Assembly (NCBI GenBank): GCA_001314625.1
Contig: LJSH01000004.1
Location: 174,039-238,038 of the forward strand
Origin: Oceanicaulis sp. HLUCCA04
GTDB lineage: Bacteria > Pseudomonadota > Alphaproteobacteria > Caulobacterales > Maricaulaceae
Direction: 5' to 3'
Length of the DNA stretch: 64,000 bases
The notes beneath the pieces were generated by a model. It saw only the letters and a list, made by a program, of their open reading frames with translations. It did no database searches and had not been told where the DNA came from. The position numbers were made by a program, and so were the translations under genes. How positions within the stretch are numbered: the stretch's first letter is position 1; each line of letters starts with the position of its first letter. Of this stretch, positions 1 through 8,535 are shown in pieces.

Positions 1-182
1 TCGGCGGCCTTTTCGGCGTCGAATTTCACGCGCTCTTCGTGGCCCTTTGGCAGCATCGGGTTGTAGGAACCGATACGCTCGATGAAGCGGCCATCGCGCG
101 GATCGCGGCTATCGGCCACGACGATGCGGTAATAGGGGCGTTTCTTGGCGCCCGCGCGGGCAAGACGGATTTTAACAGCCAT
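1..182 (-). CDS. rpsP: 30S ribosomal protein S16 (partial, 3' end outside window)
   Basis: This is the N-terminal 60 residues of ribosomal protein S16, a small-subunit assembly protein. The reading starts [20 protein letters not shown] and continues through a [21 protein letters not shown] segment, the highly conserved opening of the family. The ATG is at 182 on the minus strand, and the gene runs off the left edge of the window. It lies 30 bp downstream of ffh in the same direction, the usual ffh-rpsP(-rimM-trmD-rplS) order in alphaproteobacteria. It is therefore probably cotranscribed with ffh, and the next genes are probably rimM and trmD. Confidence 0.95.
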   Translation of the reverse strand, partial: MAVKIRLARAGAKKRPYYRIVVADSRDPRDGRFIERIGSYNPMLPKGHEERVKFDAEKAA

Positions 183-212
183 GAGTTTAGTCCTTTTGGA
201 GTGTTGAAACGA

Positions 213-1748
213 TTATTTCTTCTTCGGGAAGCCGGGCGGCAGGCCATCAGGCCCCAAAGGTGCGCCAGTGCCCGGCAGGCCCGGCAAACCACTTAATCCC
301 GTCGGGGATTTTCCTTTCAAAAGGTCGTCGGCAGCAGAGCCAAGCCCCGCGCCCGGACCACCCAGACCGCCCATGCCAGCGCCCATACCCCCGGCCATTC
401 CGGGCGGCATGCGCCCGCCCGGCATACCGGGCAGACCCTTGCCCTTGCCGGCGCGCTTCATCATGCCGGCCATCTGCATATGCATTTTCAAAAGCCGGTT
501 GACCTCCGGCACGCCGACGCCCGCGCCAGCGGCGATGCGCTTCTTGCGGCTGGCTTTGAGAATGTCGGGCTTGGCGCGCTCGGCCGGCGTCATCGACAGG
601 ATGATGGCTTCCTGGCGCTTGATCGACTTGTCGTCAAACCCGCTGGCAGCGGCCTGCGCCTTCATCTGCTTGTTCATGCCGGGCAGCAGACCCATGATAC
701 CGCTAAGCCCGCCCATTTTCTGCAATTGCAAGAGCTGGTCGCGCAGATCATTGAGGTCGAACTTGCCTTTCGCCATTTTCCTGGCGAGGGCTTCGGCCTT
801 CTCATGGTCAATCTGGGCGGAGGCTTTTTCCACCAGCGAGACGATGTCGCCGCGCCCCAGAATGCGCCCCGCCAGCCGTTTGGCGTCAAACCCGTCAAGG
901 CCGTCAATCTTTTCGGACGTGCCCAGAAACTTGATCGGCAGGCCGGTGACCCAGCGCATGGAAAGGGCCGCGCCGCCGCGCCCGTCACCATCCATGCGCG
1001 TCAGCACAAGGCCGGTCAGTTTCAGCCGTTCGTTAAAGCGTCTGGCGGTTTCCACCGCGTCCTGGCCGGTCAGCGCGTCGGCGACCAGCAATATCTCGCG
1101 CGGGCGGGTTTCAGAGGCGATTTTCGCCGCCTCGCCCATCATCTCCTCGTCCAGCGTGGTGCGGCCCGCCGTATCGAGGATGACGACGTCAAAGCCCTGC
1201 AGGCGCGCCGAATTCATCGCCCGGCGGGCAATCTCGATGGCGGTCTGGCCGGCAACGATCGGCAGGCTAGGCACACCGGCCTTCTCGGCCATCTGGGCGA
1301 GCTGCTCCATCGCGGCCGGGCGGCGCGTATCGAGCGAGGCGACGAGCACCTTCTTCTTTTCACGCTCGGCAATGCGTTTGGCGATCTTGGCGGTGGTGGT
1401 GGTTTTACCCGAACCCTGCAGACCCGCCATCAGGATGGCGATGGGGGGCTCGCCTTCAAGCTGTAGGCGTTCCGGCTCGCTTGTCCCGCCGAGCAGCTCC
1501 ACCAGAGCGTCATGAACGATCTTGATGACCTGCTGGCCCGGCGCGACCGAGCGGATGACCGCGTCGCCAACGGCCTTCTCGCGGACTTTTGAGATGAAAT
1601 CCTTCACCGCAGGCAGGGCGACATCGGCTTCCAGCAGCGCCACGCGTATCTCGCGCAGGGCCGCGTCCACGTCCTTTTCAGACAGCGCGCCGCGCCCGGT
1701 GATCCGGTCGAATACGCCTGACAGTCTTTCGCTTAACGCGTCAAACAT
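213..1748 (-). CDS. ffh: Signal recognition particle protein Ffh (SRP54)
   Basis: Ffh is the GTPase of the signal recognition particle; it binds 4.5S RNA and hydrophobic signal sequences and docks with FtsY at the membrane. I start it at the ATG at 1748, which gives MFDALSERL, the normal SRP54 N terminus and a protein of 511 aa; the open frame extends further upstream but without family resemblance. Visible parts are the N domain (1-90), the G domain with P-loop GLQGSGKTT at 109-117, DTAGR at 192-196 and TRMDGDGRGG from 250, then the Met-rich M domain (about 330-460). The last 50 residues are an unusually Gly/Pro/Met-rich tail ending in three lysines. The next gene downstream is rpsP. Confidence 0.96.
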   Translation of the reverse strand: MFDALSERLSGVFDRITGRGALSEKDVDAALREIRVALLEADVALPAVKDFISKVREKAVGDAVIRSVAPGQQVIKIVHDALVELLGGTSEPERLQLEGEPPIAILMAGLQGSGKTTTTAKIAKRIAEREKKKVLVASLDTRRPAAMEQLAQMAEKAGVPSLPIVAGQTAIEIARRAMNSARLQGFDVVILDTAGRTTLDEEMMGEAAKIASETRPREILLVADALTGQDAVETARRFNERLKLTGLVLTRMDGDGRGGAALSMRWVTGLPIKFLGTSEKIDGLDGFDAKRLAGRILGRGDIVSLVEKASAQIDHEKAEALARKMAKGKFDLNDLRDQLLQLQKMGGLSGIMGLLPGMNKQMKAQAAASGFDDKSIKRQEAIILSMTPAERAKPDILKASRKKRIAAGAGVGVPEVNRLLKMHMQMAGMMKRAGKGKGLPGMPGGRMPPGMAGGMGAGMGGLGGPGAGLGSAADDLLKGKSPTGLSGLPGLPGTGAPLGPDGLPPGFPKKK

Positions 1749-1992
1749 GTTGCCGTCCAAACCCTTGGTTTGCCACTCGCGCAAACGCAAAACCACCCCG
1801 CCGGGCGAGCCTTCGCCGGGCAGGGCACCTTCCCAGCCTCCGGGAGTTGGTCCGCCCCGTCGATGCGGGCAAGCGGCTCCGTGTGCTGGCAAGGCAAGCG
1901 GTTGTTACGCTTGCTTATGATCGCGAGGCATTACGCGGGTGGGCGCGCAGAGTCAAGGAAAGACCCGTCTGGGCCGTGTTGCGGCTGGCGTG

Positions 1993-2217
1993 TCAGTCGT
2001 TGGCCGGGCCGTCATCGGGCTCGCTATCGTGCTGGCTTTTCAGTGTCACGTACATCAGCGTCAAATAGACAATGGGTATGACGCCCAGCACCAGGAACTC
2101 GACCAGCCCTCCGGGATGGCCGCACTCCATGCAGGCGAAGCGGTAGGCGATATACGCAACAGCGGCCAGCACGATGGCCACACCGATCCACCAGGACAGC
2201 AGATAGTGTCGTCGCAT
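1993..2217 (-). CDS. Small two-helix membrane protein, unknown function
   Basis: This is a 74-residue protein starting MRRHYLLSWWIG at 2217. An AAGGAG ribosome-binding site sits a few bases upstream of this ATG, so I prefer it to the longer open frame. Two hydrophobic segments (about residues 7-27 and 38-59) flank a short loop containing Cys-Met-Glu-Cys-Gly, a possible metal or redox pair. The acidic tail ends EPDDGPAND. It lies between ffh and the M20 peptidase on the same strand. I do not recognise a named family and assign no function. Confidence 0.7.
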   Translation of the reverse strand: MRRHYLLSWWIGVAIVLAAVAYIAYRFACMECGHPGGLVEFLVLGVIPIVYLTLMYVTLKSQHDSEPDDGPAND

Positions 2218-2294
2218 GGCCAGCTCCTTTGCGGATGCAAGGCCACCAGCATACGCCGGATCGCGAGACGGCGCGATCGGCAAATCGAGGGCTG

Positions 2295-3713
2295 TCAGCC
2301 CTTCGCCGCCAGACGGTCCAGAATGCGCGCCCAGGAGCGTATGCCCTTGCGGAAGCTCTCCAGCTCGTACTTCTCGTTCGGGCTGTGGATATTGTCGTCC
2401 TCAAGGCCGAAACCGGCCAGGATCGTATCCATGCCCAGATGGCGCTTGAAATCGCCCACAATGGGGATGGAGCCGCCACAGCCCATCAGGGCGGGCTCGG
2501 TCTGCCATTCATCGCGCAGCGCCTCGACGCAGGCCTGCAAGGCCGGGTTTGTCACATCGACGGCGAGTGCGGGCGCGCCGGTATCGCGGCGCGCGAATAC
2601 CGCCTCGCAGTCGGCGGGCAGGCGGCTCGTTACATGCGCCTCGAACGCCTCCCACACTTTTTGCGGGTCCTGACCGGGCACCAGCCGGAAGGAGATTTTC
2701 GCGCTGGCCTCAGCCGGGATCACCGTCTTGAAGCCTTCGCCGGTATAGCCGCCCTGAATGCCGTTGATCTCGGCGGTCGGGCGCGTCCAAATCTGTTCGA
2801 GCACCATGCGGCCCTGCTCGCCCGCAGGCACGGAGAGACCGATGTCGCCCAGGAAGCGCTCTTCGGAGAAGTTCAGCGCCTTCCATTGCTCCAGCACAGG
2901 CGCGGGCACCTCCTCCACGCCATCATAAAAACCGTCCAGCGTCACCCGGCCCGTCTGGTCATGAAGCTGGCCAAGAATCTGCGTCAGCAGGGTGATCGGG
3001 TTACGCGCCGCGCCGCCATAAAGACCGGAATGCAGATCACGGCTCGCCGCATTCAGGGTCACTTCGCCCGCGGTCATGCCGCGAAGGCTCGCCGTGATGG
3101 CGGGGGTGGAGCGGTCCCACATATTCGTGTCGCACACGAGGGCGAAATCGGCCTTGATCTCGTCGCCATGGGCTTTCAGCCAGGGCTCAAGGCTGGGAGA
3201 GCCGCTTTCCTCCTCGCCCTCAAAGAAGATCGTCACCTTGCAGGGCAGCGACCCGGTCTCTTCCTTCCAGGCGCGGCACGCCTCGATAAAGGTGCGCAGC
3301 TGGCCCTTGTCATCGGCGGCGCCGCGCGCGCGGATGTATTTACTGCCATCGGCGCGGGTCTTGATTTCCGGCTCGAACGGGTCGGCCTCCCACAGATTTA
3401 GCGGATCAACCGGCTGCACATCATAATGGCCGTAAAAGAGCACGTGCGGCACGCCCTCTTTCGCGCCGTCATGATGGGCCACCACGAAGGGATGGCCGGT
3501 TGCCGGGGCAACGCGCGCGTCAAACCCCAGCGAGACCAGCTCGTCAGCGAGGCTCTGCGCGGCTTTAAGGCACTCGGCCTTATAGGCCGGATCGGTGGAG
3601 ATGGACTTGATGCGCAAAAGCTGCTCATAGCGCGCCAGCGCGCCCTCAAACCCAGCCTCCTGACGGGCCAGAACCGCGTCCAGCGTGCTGGAACTTTTGG
3701 CTTGTCCGTCCAT
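2295..3713 (-). CDS. M20 family metallopeptidase (dipeptidase)
   Basis: This is a 472-aa cytosolic di-zinc dipeptidase of the M20 (ArgE/DapE/CNDP) family, which hydrolyses dipeptides or acyl amino acids. The zinc ligand signature FYGHYDVQP is at 93-101 (His96, Asp98). It is followed by GAADDKGQL at 131-139 (bridging Asp) and EGEEESGS at 165-172 (catalytic and ligand Glu). The lid/dimerisation domain lies in the middle, and a late DDNIHSPNEKYE segment supplies the terminal His. The start has GGAGAG about 6 bp upstream. It resembles the class annotated as dipeptidases rather than DapE or ArgE, but the substrate cannot be read from the sequence. It is followed by the small membrane protein on the same strand. 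Confidence 0.9.
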   Translation of the reverse strand: MDGQAKSSSTLDAVLARQEAGFEGALARYEQLLRIKSISTDPAYKAECLKAAQSLADELVSLGFDARVAPATGHPFVVAHHDGAKEGVPHVLFYGHYDVQPVDPLNLWEADPFEPEIKTRADGSKYIRARGAADDKGQLRTFIEACRAWKEETGSLPCKVTIFFEGEEESGSPSLEPWLKAHGDEIKADFALVCDTNMWDRSTPAITASLRGMTAGEVTLNAASRDLHSGLYGGAARNPITLLTQILGQLHDQTGRVTLDGFYDGVEEVPAPVLEQWKALNFSEERFLGDIGLSVPAGEQGRMVLEQIWTRPTAEINGIQGGYTGEGFKTVIPAEASAKISFRLVPGQDPQKVWEAFEAHVTSRLPADCEAVFARRDTGAPALAVDVTNPALQACVEALRDEWQTEPALMGCGGSIPIVGDFKRHLGMDTILAGFGLEDDNIHSPNEKYELESFRKGIRSWARILDRLAAKG

Positions 3714-3808
3714 GGCGGTCTCTCCGGTGGCGAGGGGCGTTGAGGGGTCAAAGGCTTGAGGGCCTTATCTACGCTCTAAGGGGAGAGAGGGGCAAGGATG
3801 GTGGTTAG

Positions 3809-5206
3809 CTAAGGTGTCCACTCACCAGTAATCCACATAGGAGGTATTGGACGGTAGGAGTGCCCTATGAGGTTGCAGAAAAGGCACTCAAATATGAATT
3901 GCGCTCGCGCCAAGCTGTAGAATACAAGGTTGGCGTCATCTAAAACTTCCCCATGTACAATTTTATTGCGGCAATCAATTATTTCCTTAATTTTCGATTT
4001 AATTTTAATTGATGGTGGGGCCCACCTTTTATTTTGGCTAATTATAACTTTTTGTATCCTTTCGTGTAGCGATATGCTTGGTGGGTATATCAACGTGTCG
4101 CACGCGATCTTTCTTAATTCAGATGAGACGGCTTCGCAGTTGCGGATTGCCGATCTGAATTTTCTTCCGGCTGCCTTCCAAGTTTTTCGGTCAGCGCTAT
4201 CCCTTCTCCAACCCTTATTCTTCTCGTATAGATTCACAAGTGCTTCAAGCGCCTCAACACATTCTACCAGTTGGCGTTCAATTGCGGGGCCACGATGTGA
4301 GCTTACATACCTAAAAACCGATCCAAACAATTCTGATTTCTGAATTTCGTGACTTATAAGGTATTCTGCAACCTTGGCCATAACGGCTTCTGATTTTCCC
4401 AAAATCAATCTGTCACGAAGCATTTTGCCTATAGCTTTTTGTGGCAATTGGACCGGAAATCGAATGAAGGTGGAGCTGCTTTGGCCCAATTCGGTCCGCG
4501 AAATCTCATAGAAGTGGTCGCAATAAATAAACATATTAGCGATATTGATATACTCGGCAATTTCTTCAAATTTGAAATCAATTCTGTGTTCCATGGATTC
4601 GAATTTTTCTATTTCAATTGACGGGATCCATATTATAAAATCTTGATCGAAAACTCTATCATCTTTTTGAACTTGCCCGTAAAGACGGCGTCTAAAACGT
4701 AGATTAGTACCGGTAATGCTTTTCCATTGACCAAAATTTACTAGCGGGTTTCTAAGTGATGCCCCCCTTCTGTAGGGGCGCCATGAGTCGGGGGTGGGAA
4801 GGAATGAAAATATATACGTGTCGCAACCGTTCCTGTCGTGCTGGTTTATTTCCTTGAAATCTGTAATGATAAAATCAGCAATTATTTGGATGCTGTTTTT
4901 GCCGATGTTGTATCCAGATGTAGCTCCGGCCGATTTATAATAGCATTCTCCACATTCAAACGTTTTTACGCTACTGTTGGCGTGTTCGAGCCAGTCTTCA
5001 TTTTCATACATGTGCCACGCGATCACGTGTTTGTCAGAGAGGAGCATGAATTTGAGTTCATCGCCTCTAACTCCAAAAATTTCGATCCGGTTGGCGCTTG
5101 TATAATTGGGGTCAGTGACCAACTGACCGTGAGCCGTTATTTCTTCGGCAGTTCCGGGAGCTAGAATGAATGTGGCGACTTGTCGGTGGGGTGAGCGATT
5201 GGACAT
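3809..5206 (-). CDS. ApeA-like HEPN-domain protein, putative anti-phage/abortive infection effector
   Basis: This 465-aa soluble protein has a C-terminal HEPN signature: C-R-N-K-I-V-H-G, with Arg413 and His418 forming the R-X4-H pair that HEPN ribonucleases use to cut RNA. The N-terminal third (HGQLVTDPN...RIEIFG) resembles the beta-rich N-terminal domain of ApeA-type proteins, which restrict phage by an abortive mechanism. A GGAGAG site 4-5 bp upstream supports the ATG at 5206. The gene is strikingly AT-rich: I count 19 of 60 G/C at 4501-4560, against 44 of 60 at 5401-5460 in gshB. That indicates acquisition by transfer. It stands alone between an M20 peptidase and gshB, with no transposase, toxin partner or other defence gene beside it. 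The family call rests on motif and architecture only; another HEPN/DUF family is possible. Confidence 0.6.
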   Translation of the reverse strand: MSNRSPHRQVATFILAPGTAEEITAHGQLVTDPNYTSANRIEIFGVRGDELKFMLLSDKHVIAWHMYENEDWLEHANSSVKTFECGECYYKSAGATSGYNIGKNSIQIIADFIITDFKEINQHDRNGCDTYIFSFLPTPDSWRPYRRGASLRNPLVNFGQWKSITGTNLRFRRRLYGQVQKDDRVFDQDFIIWIPSIEIEKFESMEHRIDFKFEEIAEYINIANMFIYCDHFYEISRTELGQSSSTFIRFPVQLPQKAIGKMLRDRLILGKSEAVMAKVAEYLISHEIQKSELFGSVFRYVSSHRGPAIERQLVECVEALEALVNLYEKNKGWRRDSADRKTWKAAGRKFRSAIRNCEAVSSELRKIACDTLIYPPSISLHERIQKVIISQNKRWAPPSIKIKSKIKEIIDCRNKIVHGEVLDDANLVFYSLARAQFIFECLFCNLIGHSYRPIPPMWITGEWTP

Positions 5207-5281
5207 GCAACTCTCCGGCCTCTTAGCAACGTTGTTTGATTAAGATACGATTCGTCACGCCAAAGCTGAAAGCGCTGTCCC

Positions 5282-6235
5282 ATGCTGAAAATTGCCTTCC
5301 AGATGGACCCGATCGGGGCCGTCAATGTGAATGCCGATTCCACCTTCGACATCGCGCTGGAGGCGTTTCAGCGCGGCCACGAAATCTGGGTCTATGAGCC
5401 GCGCGACATGGCGATGGAGGATGGCAAGGTGCGCGCGCGGGCGAGCCGGGTGAGCGCGATGCAGCGCGTGCAGGGCGAACATGCGGCGCTGGAGGAGGCG
5501 GTGGTTCTCGACCTTTCCACGCTCGACGTGATCTTCCTGCGCCAGGACCCGCCCTTTGACATGGCCTATATCACGAGCACCCACATGCTGGAGGCGTTGC
5601 AGCCGGGCGTGCTGGTGGTCAATGACCCGGCCGAGGTCAGGAATGCGCCGGAAAAGCTGTTCGTCACGCGCTTTGAAGGGCTGATGCCGCCGACGCTCAT
5701 TTCCTCGTCGCTCTCTGATATCCGCGCCTTCTTCGAGGCGCACGGGCGCGACATCGTGGTGAAGCCATTGTTCGGCAATGGCGGCGCCGGCGTGTTCCGC
5801 ATCCGCGACTCGGCGGAGAATCTCGCCTCCCTGCTGGAACTCTTCGCCCAGATCAGCCGCGAGCCGCTGATGGCGCAAGCCTTTGTTCCCGATGTGAAAA
5901 ATGGCGATAAGCGGGTGATCCTGGTCGATGGCGAGCCTGCGGGCGCGATCAACCGCGTGCCGGCAGAGGGCGAGATGCGCGCGAACATGCATGTCGGCGG
6001 CAAGGCGGTGCAGTCCGACCTGTCGCCGCGCGACCTTGAAATCTGCCGCATTATCGGCCCGGAACTTAAAAGCCGCGGGCTCGTCTTTGTGGGGATCGAC
6101 GTGATCGGCAATTACCTGACCGAGATCAATGTCACCTCCCCGACGGGCATTCAGGAGCTGCGCCGCTTCTCTGGCATTGATGTCAGCAAGATGCTGATCG
6201 ACTGGGTGGAGGCAAAACGGGGCAAGTCCTCGTGA
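5282..6235 (+). CDS. gshB: Glutathione synthetase
   Basis: This 317-aa ATP-grasp ligase joins gamma-glutamylcysteine and glycine to make glutathione in the cytosol. It starts MLKIAFQMDPIGAVNVNADS, the standard GshB opening. It contains the ATP-binding VVKPLFGNGGAGVF stretch, the NRVPAEGEMRANMHVGG substrate loop and the terminal EINVTSPTGIQEL signature. Length matches the family. Its stop codon overlaps the GTG start of the next gene (GTGA), so the two are translationally coupled. gshA is not adjacent. The upstream 75 bp separate it from the divergent, foreign-looking HEPN gene, so its native promoter region may have been replaced by that insertion. Confidence 0.96.
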   Translation: MLKIAFQMDPIGAVNVNADSTFDIALEAFQRGHEIWVYEPRDMAMEDGKVRARASRVSAMQRVQGEHAALEEAVVLDLSTLDVIFLRQDPPFDMAYITSTHMLEALQPGVLVVNDPAEVRNAPEKLFVTRFEGLMPPTLISSSLSDIRAFFEAHGRDIVVKPLFGNGGAGVFRIRDSAENLASLLELFAQISREPLMAQAFVPDVKNGDKRVILVDGEPAGAINRVPAEGEMRANMHVGGKAVQSDLSPRDLEICRIIGPELKSRGLVFVGIDVIGNYLTEINVTSPTGIQELRRFSGIDVSKMLIDWVEAKRGKSS

Positions 6236-6981
6236 TCGATCCGCTTCACCTGAAAATGCAATGGGCGCTCTCCTATCCGTTCACGCGGCCGGAGGGGGAT
6301 TTCCTGTTTGTCGATGGCCGCACGCTCGATATCCGGTCCACCAAGGGGCCGATCAGCGGCTGGCAGGTGGTCGATGGCGGCCATATCCGCACGCTGGCCG
6401 ATGTGGTGGGGGCGCAGAGGGCCAAACGTCTTGATGACGGCGCATACCATCCGGTGGTGGCGGTGGGCTCCAATGCGGCGCCGGTACAGCTCCAGCGCAA
6501 GTTCGCCGCGCACATCAACGATGTGGTGATCCCGGTCATCGCGGTCAGCCTGCCCGGCCATGTCATCTGCTGGGCGAACCGCATCGCCGCCTATGGCTCG
6601 GTGCCCGCCACGCTGGCCGAGGAGCCGGGCGCGAGCGTCTCGGCTTGGGCAACCCTGCTTTCTCCGCGCGACTATGCGCTGATGAATGCGACCGAAGATC
6701 TGGGCGTCGTCTATGAGGCGGTGCCGGTAGCGGTGGAAGGCGCGCCGGAGGCTGTGCACGGGAATTTCGAGGCCTATCGCTGCCTGACCGGGCATTTTGA
6801 TGTGCGCGTCAGCGCGTTTGCGGCGACCGGGTCCGGCCTGCCGGCGGGCAATCAATGGACGGCGCAGGAGCTGGCGATCTCACGCCTCGGCCTTGAAACG
6901 CCGGTGGACAGGTTCGTGGCCGAGACGGTGAGTGATGCGGGCCTCGCGGCGCAAAGGGATCGGGATTTGAGTGGGAAATAG
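6232..6981 (+). CDS. Hypothetical protein coupled to gshB; weak gamma-glutamylcyclotransferase-like motif
   Basis: This 249-aa soluble protein starts with GTG within the gshB stop (GTGA, 4-bp overlap). It has no signal peptide or membrane segment. Around residues 75-90 it reads VVAVGSNAAPVQLQRKF, which recalls the Y/V-G-S-N-xx-P-xx-L substrate loop of gamma-glutamylcyclotransferase-like folds. The region after NDVVIPVIAVSLPGH lacks an obvious second signature. Because it is coupled to glutathione synthetase, a role in gamma-glutamyl or glutathione metabolism is an attractive inference, but it is unproven and the fold assignment is weak. The C-terminal 20 residues look unstructured. A 90-bp inverted repeat follows the stop codon. 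Confidence 0.6.
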   Translation: MIDPLHLKMQWALSYPFTRPEGDFLFVDGRTLDIRSTKGPISGWQVVDGGHIRTLADVVGAQRAKRLDDGAYHPVVAVGSNAAPVQLQRKFAAHINDVVIPVIAVSLPGHVICWANRIAAYGSVPATLAEEPGASVSAWATLLSPRDYALMNATEDLGVVYEAVPVAVEGAPEAVHGNFEAYRCLTGHFDVRVSAFAATGSGLPAGNQWTAQELAISRLGLETPVDRFVAETVSDAGLAAQRDRDLSGK

Positions 6982-6992
6982 GTGATTGCCTT

Positions 6993-7081
6993 TCGTCGTT
7001 CCCGCGCAGGCGGGAACCCAGAGCCGCGTTAACTGCCTTTGCCCTGTTCCCTCTGGATCCCCGCCTTCGCGGGGATGACGA
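6993..7081. repeat. Dispersed inverted repeat, family A copy 1
   Basis: This 89-bp element is bounded by 31-bp arms (6993-7023 and 7051-7081) that match each other in inverted orientation at 26 of 31 positions. The left arm alone folds as a perfect 7-bp hairpin (TTCCCGC GCAG GCGGGAA). A 37-bp stretch (6990-7026) is identical to 27473-27509. It lies between the convergent 3' ends of the gshB-coupled gene and the tadG-like gene, where it could act as a bidirectional terminator or mRNA 3' stabiliser. Confidence 0.85.
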
Positions 7082-7095
7082 GTTGAAACACCTTC

Positions 7096-8535
7096 CTACC
7101 CCACCAGAAACGGGCGGCCGCAGCGCACATCGCGCAAATAGAGCTCGGACTCGCCAATCGTCAGGCCCATATCGACCAGCAGCGCATCAACCACGCCCAG
7201 CGAATGATTGAGCGCGCCTGATAGCGGCAGGCCAAGACCCAGCAGGTTCACCTGCGCGCCAAGCCCGGAGCGGATAATCTCCGGCTCGCCGCTTTCCATG
7301 TGCTCTGTCGTCAGTACCGCCTCCACCGTGCGCCCGGAGGAGAGGTCCACATTCAACAGCGAACCCAGCAGCCCCAGCGCCCCGCCAATGCGGGCGGTGG
7401 CCGGAGAGGTTTGCACCTCGAAGCGCGCCTCGGCCCGGCCATCGCCATGGCAGGTCAGCGAGACCAGCCGGGCGGTGGCGGTGGCATTCTCGATATCGAC
7501 GCTGAGCCGGCCCAGCCCTGCGCCCACGCTGACATCAAGGCCGAGCTGGCGGGTATGGGCTTCAGCCCCCTCCAGCCCGGCGCCGTAGATAGAGGCGAAT
7601 TGCGGGGGCTGGCCGATACCCAGATCGATACTGGCCAGCGGGGCGCTGACCGCCACGCCCACCTGCTGGCCGCCCTGCGCGGCAAGCGCGCTGGCCATCA
7701 CCAGATCTGCCAGACCGATCTGGGCCCCGCTGGCGAGGCCCGCGCGCGTCATCCCCGGATCAAGGCTCAATATGTCGCCAATGCGCACCTGCCGGTTGGT
7801 GTGGGCGGACTGGCGCGCGAGCACGTCCAGAATGGCGGGGGCATCAGAGCCCATGGCTGTCATGGCGGCGTTCAGCGCCTCGCCCAGCTTGACCCGGCTG
7901 TCTAGCAGCGTGTCATAGCTGACCGCCATCAGGCCTGCCTCCAGTGCCAGCGCATCGAGAAAGCCCGGTACCGAAACGCGCGCATCGGCGAGTGCACGGT
8001 AATCCATGACGCTGATGGCACCTGAATAGCCGGACAGCGCGGCGAGTACCGCGCCCGAATATCCGCCTTCCAGCCGCACCAGGCGCGAGGCGATGGCAAA
8101 GCTGACCATGTCCTGACGGGCGGCGGTCGCCTCAGCGCGCGCCCGCCAAGGCCGGTCATCGGAGCGAATGCGCGTGGTGTTGGCCGAGCGCAGCTCCACC
8201 TGGGCGGCATTATAGGGCTGGAGGGCCGGGGTGAAGCGCGCCTGCGGGTCCAGCGCCGGGTCTGGCTCGTACTGGCCGGGTTCGACCACAATGTCGAATG
8301 TGTCCGGGTCAAAACCCTGATCGGCGAGCACGGCTCTGGCCTTTGTGAGGGAATAATCCTGGTCACGCACCGCGATGAGGGCCACCAGATCGGCGGTCGC
8401 CTGCAACTCGCGCTTGTGCAGATGGTTCAGAACCTGCGTCAGGGTCAGCACCAGAAGCAGGGCGCCCGCCGCAATGCCGCTGGCCATCAGGGGCGCGGCT
8501 GCGCCGGCTGTGTCCTTGATGAAGCGCGCAATCAT
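7096..8535 (-). CDS. TadG-like pilus assembly / surface protein
   Basis: This 479-aa protein has one hydrophobic segment near the N terminus (about residues 12-36, after MIARFIKDTAG) and a large Ala/Gly-rich exported part. The arrangement, with a D-T-A-G-A motif just before the helix, is that of TadG/TadE-like Flp pilus accessory proteins. It overlaps the upstream tadE-like gene by 4 bp (ATGA), so the pair is one translational unit. Several low-complexity stretches rich in GLG/LGL occur near 310-440. The rest of the tad locus (flp, cpaA-F) is not in the window. The TadG label is by architecture and partner; the exact function is unknown. Confidence 0.7.
   Translation of the reverse strand: MIARFIKDTAGAAAPLMASGIAAGALLLVLTLTQVLNHLHKRELQATADLVALIAVRDQDYSLTKARAVLADQGFDPDTFDIVVEPGQYEPDPALDPQARFTPALQPYNAAQVELRSANTTRIRSDDRPWRARAEATAARQDMVSFAIASRLVRLEGGYSGAVLAALSGYSGAISVMDYRALADARVSVPGFLDALALEAGLMAVSYDTLLDSRVKLGEALNAAMTAMGSDAPAILDVLARQSAHTNRQVRIGDILSLDPGMTRAGLASGAQIGLADLVMASALAAQGGQQVGVAVSAPLASIDLGIGQPPQFASIYGAGLEGAEAHTRQLGLDVSVGAGLGRLSVDIENATATARLVSLTCHGDGRAEARFEVQTSPATARIGGALGLLGSLLNVDLSSGRTVEAVLTTEHMESGEPEIIRSGLGAQVNLLGLGLPLSGALNHSLGVVDALLVDMGLTIGESELYLRDVRCGRPFLVG

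Noticed and set aside
3800-5235. TTAGC direct repeat flanking the HEPN gene (near 3807 and 5223) as a target-site duplication
   Set aside because: Five bases recur by chance often, and no transposon ends or recombinase accompany them.
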